Source of the DNA: Pedobacter sandarakinus
GTDB taxonomy: Bacteria > Bacteroidota > Bacteroidia > Sphingobacteriales > Sphingobacteriaceae
Length of the DNA stretch: 64,000 nt
Direction of reading: 5' to 3'
Assembly (NCBI RefSeq): GCF_026240095.1
Contig: NZ_JAPIVG010000001.1
Coordinates: forward strand, 1,178,001-1,242,000
Shown: positions 17,956 through 26,398 of the stretch, in pieces
How positions within the stretch are numbered: the stretch's first letter is position 1
Layout of the letters: every line of letters starts with the position of its first letter
Made by a program: the position numbers and the translations under genes
The notes under the pieces: generated by a model
Seen by the model: the letters and a program-made list of their open reading frames with translations, nothing else
The model's database searches: none
Told to the model about the DNA's origin: nothing

Positions 17956-17967
17956 CTTATACTTTTG
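17936..17967 (+). promoter_or_regulatory. Promoter of the nuo operon
   Basis: TTTG (17936-17939) and TACTTTTG (17960-17967) are separated by 20 bases, an excellent match to the Bacteroidota sigma-A consensus. Transcription would begin about 10-15 bases before the nuoA ATG at 17986. Confidence 0.7.
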
Positions 17968-17985
17968 CAACAGAAAACAACTATT

Positions 17986-18357
17986 ATGCAAGCGCAAAGT
18001 ACATCTATAGATTTTTTACCGATTATATTTCAAGTCATTGTCGCCTTGGGCTTCGTGGTTATCATATTGGTTGCAACACACTTTTTAGGCCCGAAGCGCA
18101 AAACGATAGATAAGCTCGAAACGTTCGAAGCAGGTGTAAAATCAGTTGGTAATGCCCGGCAACCTTTCTCTATCAAATATTTTGTGGTTGCTATACTTTT
18201 TGTCTTATTTGATATTGAAGTTATATTCATGTACCCATGGGCTGTAAACTTTAGAGCCCTCAGAATGGATGGGATGATCGAAATGTTTATTTTCATGGGA
18301 ACTTTATTACTTGGGTTTGTGTACGTAATAAAGAAGAAGGTATTAGACTGGAACTAG
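17986..18357 (+). CDS. nuoA: NADH-quinone oxidoreductase subunit A
   Basis: 123 aa with three membrane helices. The conserved loop between helices 1 and 2 reads FEAGVKSVGNARQPFSIKYF and the second helix has FDIEVIFMYPWA, both family signatures. ATG 17986 is chosen; an in-frame TTG at 17965 lies within the promoter's -7 element. First gene of the complete nuoA-N set encoding complex I, which couples NADH oxidation to quinone reduction and proton pumping. Separated from nuoB by an unusually long, structured gap. Confidence 0.95.
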   Translation: MQAQSTSIDFLPIIFQVIVALGFVVIILVATHFLGPKRKTIDKLETFEAGVKSVGNARQPFSIKYFVVAILFVLFDIEVIFMYPWAVNFRALRMDGMIEMFIFMGTLLLGFVYVIKKKVLDWN

Positions 18358-18479
18358 TAAAAGCAATTAATTCCATCCAATCACTGCAGAATAGCGGTGT
18401 AGTTATAACACTTAGACCCCGAATTTTAATGTTATTTAGAAAGGTTCTAAATCCGGGAGTGGTGGCTTAATTGCTTTTA
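18358..18479. repeat. 122-nt element with 13-bp perfect inverted repeats between nuoA and nuoB
   Basis: TAAAAGCAATTAA (18358-18370) is the exact reverse complement of TTAATTGCTTTTA (18467-18479). The inner flanks (CCATCC and GGAGTGG) extend the pairing imperfectly, so the whole segment can form a long hairpin. The nuoA stop codon lies at its left edge. It resembles in size, but not in sequence, the 123-nt element at 5308. Confidence 0.6.
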
Positions 18480-18495
18480 AAAATTGTAAATTTGT

Positions 18496-18526
18496 TGCTC
18501 ATTCTGCAAAGGGATGAGCATTTTTT
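18496..18526 (+). terminator. Terminator-like hairpin inside the nuo operon
   Basis: TGCTCAT (18496-18502) pairs with ATGAGCA (18514-18520), followed by six T residues, 10 bases before the nuoB ATG. It may act as an attenuator reducing read-through from nuoA, or as an mRNA-end stabiliser. Confidence 0.6.
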
Positions 18527-18536
18527 GTTTAGAAAC

Positions 18537-19079
18537 ATGAGTGAAATTAATATAGTTGATGCGCCCCCAGGAACCGAAGGACCTGGGTATTTTGCCACCT
18601 CTTTAGATAAAGTGATTGGTTTGGCTCGCTCAAATTCATTATGGCCATTACCTTTCGCAACATCATGCTGTGGAATTGAATTTATGGCAACCATGGGTTC
18701 TCACTACGATTTAGGTCGGTTTGGTGCAGAGCGTTTGAGCTTTTCTCCACGCCAGGCAGACGTTTTGATGGTGATGGGTACCATCGCAAAAAAAATGGGT
18801 CCCGTATTGAAACAGGTATATATCCAAATGGCAGAACCTCGCTGGGTGATGGCTGTAGGGGCATGTGCAAGTAGCGGCGGAATATTCGACACCTATTCTG
18901 TTTTACAAGGGATTGATGAAGTAATCCCTGTTGATGTTTATGTTCCTGGTTGCCCGCCAAGGCCTGAGGCGATCTTAGATGGTTTTCAACGTATCCAAGA
19001 TTTAGTGAAAAATGAGTCTGGCAGGAGAAGAAACTCAGATTATTATAAAGAACTTTTAGGTCAATACGGCATTAAATAA
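18537..19079 (+). CDS. nuoB: NADH-quinone oxidoreductase subunit B
   Basis: 180 aa peripheral-arm subunit that binds the terminal [4Fe-4S] cluster N2. Ligand cysteines are visible in [17 protein letters not shown] and VPGCPPRPE. The ATG at 18537 gives the family-typical N-terminus ([11 protein letters not shown]); the frame is open further upstream, but that stretch is the terminator-like hairpin. Its stop overlaps the nuoC start by one base (TAATG). Confidence 0.96.
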   Translation: MSEINIVDAPPGTEGPGYFATSLDKVIGLARSNSLWPLPFATSCCGIEFMATMGSHYDLGRFGAERLSFSPRQADVLMVMGTIAKKMGPVLKQVYIQMAEPRWVMAVGACASSGGIFDTYSVLQGIDEVIPVDVYVPGCPPRPEAILDGFQRIQDLVKNESGRRRNSDYYKELLGQYGIK

Positions 19080-19579
19080 TGGAAGAAACGACGCTAAATA
19101 ATAACATCCATATCAAACTTGTAGAAAAGTTTGGAGAAAAAGTTACTGCCGTTTCCGAACCTTATGGTTTTTTAACATTTGTAACTTATAAAGATGTGAT
19201 CATCAACGTGCTTTCATATCTTAAAAATGATCTTAAGTTCAATTTCTTAACAGATATTACTGCAGTGCATTATCCGGGGAAAGACCATGGTATCGCTGTT
19301 GTTTATCATTTGCATAACATGGTTGAGAAAGTTAGAGTTAGGGTAAAGGTCTTTATATCGGAGCAAAACCCTACTATACCAACAGCAACAACCGTATGGA
19401 TGGGTGCTAATTGGATGGAGCGAGAAACTTATGACCTGTTTGGGGTTAAGTTTGAGGGCCATCCAGATTTACGCCGTATTTTAAATATGGATGATCTTGG
19501 CGTACACCCAATGTTAAAACAATATCCATTGGAAGACCCAAATAGAGTGGATAAAAAAGACGAATTTTTTGGAAGATAA
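19079..19579 (+). CDS. nuoC: NADH-quinone oxidoreductase subunit C
   Basis: 166 aa, the 30-kDa subunit of the complex I peripheral arm. The signature ERETYDLFGVKFEGHPDLRRIL is present in the second half, ending KQYPLEDPNRVDKKDEFFGR. It is a separate gene rather than a nuoCD fusion. Starts within the nuoB stop codon, so translation is coupled. Confidence 0.96.
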   Translation: MEETTLNNNIHIKLVEKFGEKVTAVSEPYGFLTFVTYKDVIINVLSYLKNDLKFNFLTDITAVHYPGKDHGIAVVYHLHNMVEKVRVRVKVFISEQNPTIPTATTVWMGANWMERETYDLFGVKFEGHPDLRRILNMDDLGVHPMLKQYPLEDPNRVDKKDEFFGR

Positions 19580-19584
19580 AACCT

Positions 19585-19661
19585 TTCCCCTGATGGGGAT
19601 GAAATATAAAAGTAAAGTAATTAACAAATTGAAAGGAAGTCCTCTTTAGGGGATTTAGGGG
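19585..19661. repeat. REP-like intergenic repeats between nuoC and nuoD
   Basis: Two short palindromic elements: TCCCCTGATGGGGA at 19586-19599 and AAGTCCTCTTTAGGGGATTT at about 19637-19656, ending just before nuoD. From memory, sequences of the second kind recur in intergenic spaces of many Bacteroidota genomes. Probably an inert or mRNA-processing repeat. Confidence 0.5.
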
Positions 19662-19663
19662 CT

Positions 19664-20878
19664 ATGAATCATAACCATCCGGTATTTACAGATAACGATC
19701 CGCAAAGTGAGCTGGTAACCTTAAATTTAGGTCCAACGCACCCTGCAACCCATGGTGTTTTTCAAAACGTTTTGCAACTTGATGGTGAGCGTATTGTAAG
19801 CGGGGTTTCTACTATTGGGTATATCCATCGTGCTTTCGAGAAGATTGCCGAACATCGCCCTTTTTATCAGATTACGCCGTTAACAGATCGTCTAAACTAT
19901 TGCTCGTCGCCTATTAATAATATGGGCTGGCACATGACGGTTGAGAAGTTGCTAAATATTCAAATGCCTAAAAGGGTAGATTACCTTCGTGTAATTGTAA
20001 TGGAGCTTTCGCGTATTGCCGATCATATTATCTGTAATACGATTATTGGTCAGGATACTGGCGCAACTACTACGTTCCTTTATCTTTTCCAGTTCCGCGA
20101 ACATATTTACGAAATTTTTGAGGAAGTATGTGGCGCACGTTTAACAACGAATATCGGCCGTATTGGTGGTTTCGAAAGAGATTTCAATGAGATTGCCTTT
20201 GCGAAAATCAATAAGTTTTTGAAAGAATTTCCGGTAGCACTTAAAGAATTTGAAAATCTTTTAACGCGTAACCGTATTTTTATTGATAGAACTGCAGGCG
20301 TTGCGGAGGTTACACAAGAACAGGCATTGGAATACAGCTGGACTGGTCCTCTTTTGCGTGCTACTGGTGTGGATTACGACGTACGTGTAAGCGACCCTTA
20401 TTCTTCTTACCAAGATTTTGATTTCGAAGTTCCGGTAGGTACAAGCGGCGATATTTATGATAGGTATTTGGTGCGCAATGAAGAAATGTGGCAAAGTGTT
20501 CGACTAATCGAACAAGCGCTTGTGAAGTTAAAAACTGAGGAAAAGGGTATATTTCATGCTGATGTTCCCGAGTTTTATCTTCCTCCAAAACAAGAAGTTT
20601 ACAACAATATGGAGGCGTTAATCTACCACTTCAAAATTGTAATGGGTGAAATTGATGCACCAAAAGCCGAAGTTTATCATGCTGTTGAAGGTGGCAATGG
20701 CGAGTTGGGTTTCTACCTCATTAATGATGGTGGCCGTACGCCTTATCGATTACACTTCCGCAGACCAAGTTTTATAAATTACCAAATGTTTGCACCAATG
20801 AGTGAGGGTATGTTATTATCTGATGCCATTATCAACATGAGTAGTATGAATATTATTGCAGGAGAATTAGATGCTTAA
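19664..20878 (+). CDS. nuoD: NADH-quinone oxidoreductase subunit D
   Basis: 404 aa, the 49-kDa subunit lining the quinone-binding pocket with NuoB. Typical motifs: NLGPTHPATHGV with the two conserved His, GYIHRAFEK, and the C-terminal INMSSMNIIAGELDA. Its last codons overlap the nuoE start by eight bases, indicating translational coupling. Confidence 0.97.
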   Translation: MNHNHPVFTDNDPQSELVTLNLGPTHPATHGVFQNVLQLDGERIVSGVSTIGYIHRAFEKIAEHRPFYQITPLTDRLNYCSSPINNMGWHMTVEKLLNIQMPKRVDYLRVIVMELSRIADHIICNTIIGQDTGATTTFLYLFQFREHIYEIFEEVCGARLTTNIGRIGGFERDFNEIAFAKINKFLKEFPVALKEFENLLTRNRIFIDRTAGVAEVTQEQALEYSWTGPLLRATGVDYDVRVSDPYSSYQDFDFEVPVGTSGDIYDRYLVRNEEMWQSVRLIEQALVKLKTEEKGIFHADVPEFYLPPKQEVYNNMEALIYHFKIVMGEIDAPKAEVYHAVEGGNGELGFYLINDGGRTPYRLHFRRPSFINYQMFAPMSEGMLLSDAIINMSSMNIIAGELDA

Positions 20879-21383
20879 AGTAGAAGAACAAACACCTGTA
20901 GTGTTTTCATCAGAATTGCTAGCCAAATTTGATGATATTAAGAGCCGTTACCCTGAAGGTAAACAAAAGTCAGCATTATTGCCGCTATTGCACCTGGTTC
21001 AGGCCGAATATCTTTGGGTACCTACCTCTGCAATGGATCAAGTAGCTGCATATTTGAATATTCAGCCGATTGAAGTTTATGAAGTAGCAACTTTCTATAC
21101 CATGTACTTTTTAAAACCTCAAGGTAAATATGCTTTGGAGGTTTGTCGTACTGGCCCTTGTTGTTTAGTTGGCGCAGAAAAGATCTTAGACCACTTAGCG
21201 CACAAGTTAGGTGTTAAGGAAGGTGAAGTTACCGCCGATGGCTTATTTAGCTTCAGAGGGGTTGAGTGTTTAGCTGCTTGTGGCTTCGGCCCGGTATTAC
21301 AAATTAGTCCGGAGTATACTTTTTATGAGAACTTGACCACTGAAAGTGTAGATAAACTGATTGAAGATTTGAAAAATAAATAA
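20871..21383 (+). CDS. nuoE: NADH-quinone oxidoreductase subunit E
   Basis: 170 aa, thioredoxin-like [2Fe-2S] (N1a) subunit of the NADH-dehydrogenase module. Cluster ligands are in CRTGPCC and ECLAACGFGPVL. ATG 20871 lies within the end of nuoD. Confidence 0.96.
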   Translation: MLKVEEQTPVVFSSELLAKFDDIKSRYPEGKQKSALLPLLHLVQAEYLWVPTSAMDQVAAYLNIQPIEVYEVATFYTMYFLKPQGKYALEVCRTGPCCLVGAEKILDHLAHKLGVKEGEVTADGLFSFRGVECLAACGFGPVLQISPEYTFYENLTTESVDKLIEDLKNK

Positions 21384-21396
21384 GATTTGAGAAACC

Positions 21397-21456
21397 AGAT
21401 ATGAGATATGAGAATTGACAATTTGTCTAAAATCTCGCATCTCACATCTCACATCT
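21397..21456. repeat. Imperfect palindromic repeat between nuoE and nuoF
   Basis: AGATATGAGATATGAGA (21397-21413) faces TCTCACATCTCACATCT (21440-21456), reverse complements with two mismatches. GATATGAGA/TCTCACATC spacers of this sort are, from memory, common between Bacteroidota genes. It can form a long hairpin in the nuo mRNA. Confidence 0.55.
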
Positions 21457-21463
21457 ATAAAAA

Positions 21464-22831
21464 ATGAGTCGCAAATTATTACTTGAACATATCAACGTAC
21501 CAGGCATCAATACACTTGATGTTTACCGCCAAAAAGGTGGTTACCGTGCTGTAGAGAAAGCCCTTAAAACTTTAACACCAGAAGAAATTGTTGAAGAAGT
21601 TAAGAAGTCTGGTTTACGCGGTCGTGGTGGTGCGGGTTTCCCAACGGGAATGAAGTGGAGTTTTTTGGCTAAACCAGAAGGGGTTGCACGATATCTGGTA
21701 TGCAATGCCGATGAATCTGAACCAGGAACTTTCAAAGACCGTTATTTGATGACACATATTCCTCATGCTTTAATTGAAGGAATGATTGTTTCGAGTTTTG
21801 CATTAGGGGCGAAAGTTTCCTATATCTATGTTCGCGGCGAAATGATGCCCCAAATCCGCATTCTGGAAAGAGCAATTGCAGAGGCAAAGGCTGCCGGATG
21901 GTTGGGTAAAAACATTTTAGGAACAGGTTACGATTTAGAATTATATGTTCAGCCTGGCGGTGGTGCTTACATCTGCGGCGAAGAAACTGCATTATTAGAA
22001 TCGCTTGAAGGAAAAAGAGGTAACCCGAGAATTAAGCCACCATTTCCTGCTATTGCCGGCTTATATGGTTGTCCAACAGTAGTAAATAATGTAGAGTCTA
22101 TTGCTGCTGTTGTTCCAATTATTAACGATGGTGGGGAGGAATATGCAAAAATCGGGATCGGTAGAAGTACAGGAACGAAATTAATATCTGCATCTGGTAA
22201 TTTGGTAAAACCAGGTGTTTATGAAATAGAATTGGGTTTACCGGTAGAAGAATTTATTTACTCGGATGAATATTGTGGCGGTATTGCAAATGGTAAACGT
22301 TTAAAGGCAACGGTTGCTGGTGGGTCATCGGTACCTGTTTTACCTGCTAATTTGACTTTGAAGTATGCCAATGGCGAGCCACGTTTAATGAGTTACGAAT
22401 CCTTATCAGAAGGCGGTTTTGCAACAGGAACGATGTTAGGTTCGGGTGGTTTTATCGCTTTTGATGAAGACCAATGCATGGTTAGAAATACCTGGAATTT
22501 TGCTCGTTTCTATCACCATGAAAGTTGCGGTCAGTGTTCTCCATGTCGTGAAGGTACAGGTTGGATGGAAAAAATATTACACAAAATCGAACATGGCCAT
22601 GGAAGCATGGATGATGTTGATTTGTTGTGGGATGTTCAACGGAAAATTGAAGGTAATACCATTTGCCCACTAGGCGATGCAGCGGCTTGGCCAGTTGCAA
22701 GTGCGATTCGCCATTTCAGAGATGAATTTGAATGGCACATTAAGGAGCCAGTTAAAAGTCAACAACAAAATTATGGCTTAGCAAATTATGCTAATCCGAT
22801 AGAAAAAGCACCAGTAACGGAAGAAAAATAG
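21464..22831 (+). CDS. nuoF: NADH-quinone oxidoreductase subunit F
   Basis: 455 aa, NADH- and FMN-binding subunit where electrons enter complex I. Glycine-rich NADH site [16 protein letters not shown] is near residue 50, and the N3 [4Fe-4S] cluster ligands are in [12 protein letters not shown] and later TICPLGDAA. Cytoplasmic face of the membrane. Follows the repeat-containing gap after nuoE. Confidence 0.97.
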   Translation: MSRKLLLEHINVPGINTLDVYRQKGGYRAVEKALKTLTPEEIVEEVKKSGLRGRGGAGFPTGMKWSFLAKPEGVARYLVCNADESEPGTFKDRYLMTHIPHALIEGMIVSSFALGAKVSYIYVRGEMMPQIRILERAIAEAKAAGWLGKNILGTGYDLELYVQPGGGAYICGEETALLESLEGKRGNPRIKPPFPAIAGLYGCPTVVNNVESIAAVVPIINDGGEEYAKIGIGRSTGTKLISASGNLVKPGVYEIELGLPVEEFIYSDEYCGGIANGKRLKATVAGGSSVPVLPANLTLKYANGEPRLMSYESLSEGGFATGTMLGSGGFIAFDEDQCMVRNTWNFARFYHHESCGQCSPCREGTGWMEKILHKIEHGHGSMDDVDLLWDVQRKIEGNTICPLGDAAAWPVASAIRHFRDEFEWHIKEPVKSQQQNYGLANYANPIEKAPVTEEK

Positions 22832-22844
22832 ATTATCAATAACC

Positions 22845-23855
22845 ATGAGTGAAAAAGTTAAGGTTACGATAGACGGAATAACAGTAGAGGTTGATAACGG
22901 AACCACCATCTTAAATGCGGCAAGGCAAATAGGCGGTGATATTGTTCCGCCAGCCATGTGCTATTATTCGAAGTTAGAAGGCAGTGGTGGAAAATGCCGT
23001 ACCTGTATTGTTAAGGTAACAAAAGGGTCGGAGAAAGACCCACGTCCAATGCCAAAATTGGTTGCATCTTGCCGCACTACTGTTATGGATGGTATGGAAG
23101 TGCTAAATATCACTTCACCAGAAGTTTTAGAGGCTAGAGCAGGTGTGGTAGAAATTTTATTGATTAACCACCCACTGGATTGTCCAGTGTGCGATCAGGC
23201 CGGAGAATGCGATTTACAAAATCTAGGTTACGAGCATGGTTTGCAGAAAACACGTTATGAGTTTGAGCGCCGTACTTTCGATCGTATTGATATCGGTGAT
23301 AAAATACAGTTGCACATGAATCGTTGTATTTTGTGTTACCGTTGTGTATTTACAGCCGATCAGATTACCAATAAACGCGTACATGGCATCTTAAACCGCG
23401 GCGATCATTCTGAAATTTCTACCTACATTCAGCATGCTGTTGATAACGATTTTTCTGGAAATGTGATTGATGTTTGCCCGGTTGGTGCGTTAACAGATAA
23501 AACTTTCCGTTTCAAAAACCGCGTTTGGTTTACCAAGCCAGTAGATGCACATAGAAATTGTGATCACGAAAAATGTAACGGGAAGGTAACACTTTGGTAC
23601 AAAGGCGCCGATGTGCTTCGTGTTACCGCTCGTAAAGATCAGTTTGGTGAAGTAGAAGAATTCATTTGTAATACCTGTCGTTTTGATAAAAAAGCGACCT
23701 CAGATTGGACAATTGAAAAACCAACACATATTGATGATACTTCGGTAATTGCATCTAACCACTATGAAACTTTAAAACCTTTGCATGTTATTCAGCCAAA
23801 CGAGGCTTTGCAAGCTGCAAATGAAATTGAATTACATAAAACAGTTAAATATTAA
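22845..23855 (+). CDS. nuoG: NADH-quinone oxidoreductase subunit G, short form
   Basis: 336 aa, carrying only the N-terminal iron-sulfur part of NuoG. [2Fe-2S] ligands C39, C51, C54 and C76; H109/C113/C116/C122 for N5; C161/C164/C167/C211 for N4. A further Cys-rich segment follows (NCDHEKC ... ICNTC). The large molybdopterin-fold domain of E. coli NuoG (about 900 aa) is absent. The natural stop overlaps the nuoH start, so this is not a truncation by mutation; short NuoG forms are, to my knowledge, usual in Bacteroidota. Confidence 0.93.
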   Translation: MSEKVKVTIDGITVEVDNGTTILNAARQIGGDIVPPAMCYYSKLEGSGGKCRTCIVKVTKGSEKDPRPMPKLVASCRTTVMDGMEVLNITSPEVLEARAGVVEILLINHPLDCPVCDQAGECDLQNLGYEHGLQKTRYEFERRTFDRIDIGDKIQLHMNRCILCYRCVFTADQITNKRVHGILNRGDHSEISTYIQHAVDNDFSGNVIDVCPVGALTDKTFRFKNRVWFTKPVDAHRNCDHEKCNGKVTLWYKGADVLRVTARKDQFGEVEEFICNTCRFDKKATSDWTIEKPTHIDDTSVIASNHYETLKPLHVIQPNEALQAANEIELHKTVKY

Positions 23856-24892
23856 TGGATATAGCATTTATCATAGAGAAATTTATTCTGGTAGCCGTAA
23901 TATTCGGAATCAGTTTGGTAATTGCCATGTATTCTACTTATGCCGAGCGTAAGGTTGCAGCTTATCTTCAAGATCGTTTAGGGCCGGATCGTGCAGGGCC
24001 TTTCGGAATTCTTCAACCACTTGCAGATGGTCTAAAGATGTTTATGAAGGAAGAGATCATCCCTACAACATCAAGTAAATGGCTTTTTATTGTGGGTCCG
24101 GGATTAGCTTTGCTTTGCGCTTGTATTGGCACAGCAGTTATTCCTTGGGGAAGCCCAATGTTGATAGGGGGTAAGGTAGTTCCGCTCCAGGTATCAGATA
24201 TCAATGTTGGTGTTTTGTACATTTTCGGTGTCGTTTCCTTAGGTGTTTATGGCGTAATGATCGGTGGATGGGCCTCTAATAACAAATACTCTTTACTGAG
24301 TGCTATCCGTGCAGCATCACAAAATATCAGTTATGAAATTGCAATGGGATTATCTATCATCGCCTTGCTTTTAATGACCAATACCTTAAGTTTAAAAGAA
24401 ATTGTTGACCAGCAACATGGCTTCAATTGGAATGTATGGTACCAACCACTTGGATTTTTAATCTTTATGGTTTGTTCTTTTGCTGAGACCAACCGTGCGC
24501 CATTCGACTTACCCGAGTGTGAAACCGAACTTATCGGAGGTTACCATACTGAATATTCTTCAATGAAATTGGGGTTCTATCTATTTGCTGAATACATCAA
24601 CATGTTTGTATCATCAGCTGTAATGGCAACGCTTTATTTTGGTGGCTATAACTATCCAGGTATGGACTCTATGGCAACCTTATTGGGACCAACATGGGCA
24701 CCTTTGTTTGGAACCGCAATATTATTTGGTAAAATATTTTTCTTCATCTTTTTCTTCATGTGGGTACGATGGACAATCCCCCGTTTCCGTTATGATCAAT
24801 TGATGAACTTGGGCTGGAAAGGCTTGATACCTTTAGCCATAGCCAATATTATAATAACTGGGGTAGTGATCGCGATAATAGAGAAGTTTTAA
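23855..24892 (+). CDS. nuoH: NADH-quinone oxidoreductase subunit H
   Basis: 345 aa with about eight membrane helices. It forms the quinone entry site at the junction of membrane and peripheral arms. Signature segments: AERKVAAYLQDRLGPDRAGPFGILQPLADGLK (first loop, partly quoted as AERKVAAYLQDR) and ETNRAPFDLPECE. Overlaps the nuoG stop by one base. Confidence 0.96.
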   Translation: MDIAFIIEKFILVAVIFGISLVIAMYSTYAERKVAAYLQDRLGPDRAGPFGILQPLADGLKMFMKEEIIPTTSSKWLFIVGPGLALLCACIGTAVIPWGSPMLIGGKVVPLQVSDINVGVLYIFGVVSLGVYGVMIGGWASNNKYSLLSAIRAASQNISYEIAMGLSIIALLLMTNTLSLKEIVDQQHGFNWNVWYQPLGFLIFMVCSFAETNRAPFDLPECETELIGGYHTEYSSMKLGFYLFAEYINMFVSSAVMATLYFGGYNYPGMDSMATLLGPTWAPLFGTAILFGKIFFFIFFFMWVRWTIPRFRYDQLMNLGWKGLIPLAIANIIITGVVIAIIEKF

Positions 24893-24894
24893 TT

Positions 24895-25398
24895 ATGGAA
24901 TCGTTAAGCAATAAGAAAAAAGTACTGGAACAAAAGCCTTTAAGCTTTATGGAGCGCATGTACCTTCCTGCAATTGCAAAAGGTATGGGCATTACCATAA
25001 GTCACTTATTCAAGAAAGAGGCTACGGTAAGGTATCCAGAAGTAGAACGTGAATTTTCGGCAAACTTTAGGGGGATGCATTCCCTAAAGCGTGATGAGAA
25101 TGGCAAAGAACGCTGTACCGCTTGCGGTTTATGTGCTTTATCTTGCCCTGCTGAAGCCATTACAATGATTGCGGCGGAACGGAAACCTGAAGAGAAACAT
25201 TTATATCGAGAGGAGAAATACGCAGCAACCTATGAGATAAATATGTTGCGTTGTATTTTCTGTGGCTTATGTGAGGAGGCTTGCCCTAAGGAAGCTATCT
25301 ATTTGGATGGTCCGATAGTGCCTGCAGATTATCTGCGTAAAGATTTCATTTACGGGAAAGATAAATTAGTTGAAGCTCCATTGGAAATGAAAAAATAA
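24895..25398 (+). CDS. nuoI: NADH-quinone oxidoreductase subunit I
   Basis: 167 aa ferredoxin-like subunit with two [4Fe-4S] clusters (N6a, N6b): motifs CTACGLCALSCP and CIFCGLCEEACP. It passes electrons towards NuoB. Starts two bases after nuoH and is followed by a 154-base gap holding REP-like repeats. Confidence 0.96.
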   Translation: MESLSNKKKVLEQKPLSFMERMYLPAIAKGMGITISHLFKKEATVRYPEVEREFSANFRGMHSLKRDENGKERCTACGLCALSCPAEAITMIAAERKPEEKHLYREEKYAATYEINMLRCIFCGLCEEACPKEAIYLDGPIVPADYLRKDFIYGKDKLVEAPLEMKK

Positions 25399-25403
25399 TG
25401 TTT

Positions 25404-25533
25404 GTCATCCTGAGCTTGCCGAAGGACTAAACAAAATAAATAATAAACCATAACCGTCATTGCGAGGAACGAAGCAATCCTGATGCGATAGACGTAAAAC
25501 TAATAAGATTGCTTCGTGCCTTGCAAAACGAGG
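25404..25533. repeat. REP-like repeats between nuoI and nuoJ
   Basis: One unit begins GTCATCCTGAGC and ends CGAAGGAC (25404-25427). A second is palindromic: GGAACGAAGCAATC (25466-25479) pairs, with one mismatch, with GATTGCTTCGTGCC (25507-25520), flanked by CGTCATTGCGA. Both resemble dispersed intergenic repeats found in many bacterial genomes. Confidence 0.6.
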
Positions 25534-25552
25534 AGTTTAAAAAAATAAATTA

Positions 25553-26056
25553 ATGGGTACACAAGTATTCTATTTCGTAGCCACATTAAGTATTATCTTT
25601 TCGCTGATGGTGATTTTTGCAAAAAATCCTATCCATAGCGTTTTGTACTTAATTCTTACTTTCTTTACATTCACAGTTCATTATGTACTGTTGAATGCAC
25701 AATTTCTAGCCGTGGTAAACTTCATCGTTTACATGGGCGCCATTATGGTTTTATTTTTATTTGTGCTGATGTTACTTAACCTGAACAAAGAAACTGAACC
25801 AGTTAAATCGCCATTAATTAAAATTGTTGGCGTAATTGCCGGCTGTTGTTTAATCGTAACGTTAGTTGGTTCTTTTAAAGCGGTGAGCATTAATAGTCCA
25901 TTAATTTTAAAAGATCCTGGATTGGGTTTGGTTGAGAATTTAGGTAAGGAACTTTTTGGCCCTTTCCTGTTACCTTTTGAATTATCATCTCTATTACTAT
26001 TGGCAGCAATGGTTGGAGCCGTTTTATTATCTAAAAGAGATGAGGTAGAAGCATAA
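25553..26056 (+). CDS. nuoJ: NADH-quinone oxidoreductase subunit J
   Basis: 167 aa with five membrane helices. Family pattern NPIHSVLYLILTFF in helix 2 and VNFIVYMGAIMVLFLFVLMLL in helix 3. Antiporter-adjacent membrane-arm subunit. The stop overlaps the nuoK start by one base. Confidence 0.95.
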   Translation: MGTQVFYFVATLSIIFSLMVIFAKNPIHSVLYLILTFFTFTVHYVLLNAQFLAVVNFIVYMGAIMVLFLFVLMLLNLNKETEPVKSPLIKIVGVIAGCCLIVTLVGSFKAVSINSPLILKDPGLGLVENLGKELFGPFLLPFELSSLLLLAAMVGAVLLSKRDEVEA

Positions 26057-26385
26057 TGGAAAATTTAACTACACAAATGGCAGGCGTTCCGCTCAATCAC
26101 TACATCTATTTATGTGCAATTATTTTCACTATTGGTGTAATCGGCGTATTAACAAGAAGAAATGCCATCGTAATTTTTATGTCGGTAGAGTTAATGCTGA
26201 ATGCCGTAAATTTACTCCTAACCGCTTTCTCGGTACATAGTAATGATCCATCCGGACAGGTTTTCGTATTTTTCATCATGGCGCTAGCAGCAGCAGAGGT
26301 GGCAGTAGGCCTAGCTATTATTGTCATGGTCTACCGCAATACAAAATCAATAGATATTAATGTTTTAAATCGCCTTAAGTGGTAA
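26056..26385 (+). CDS. nuoK: NADH-quinone oxidoreductase subunit K
   Basis: 109 aa, three membrane helices, with the conserved membrane Glu residues in SVELMLNAVNLLL and ALAAAEVAVGLAI that belong to the central proton path. Coupled to nuoJ by a one-base overlap. Confidence 0.96.
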   Translation: MENLTTQMAGVPLNHYIYLCAIIFTIGVIGVLTRRNAIVIFMSVELMLNAVNLLLTAFSVHSNDPSGQVFVFFIMALAAAEVAVGLAIIVMVYRNTKSIDINVLNRLKW

Positions 26386-26398
26386 ATATATATTAAGA

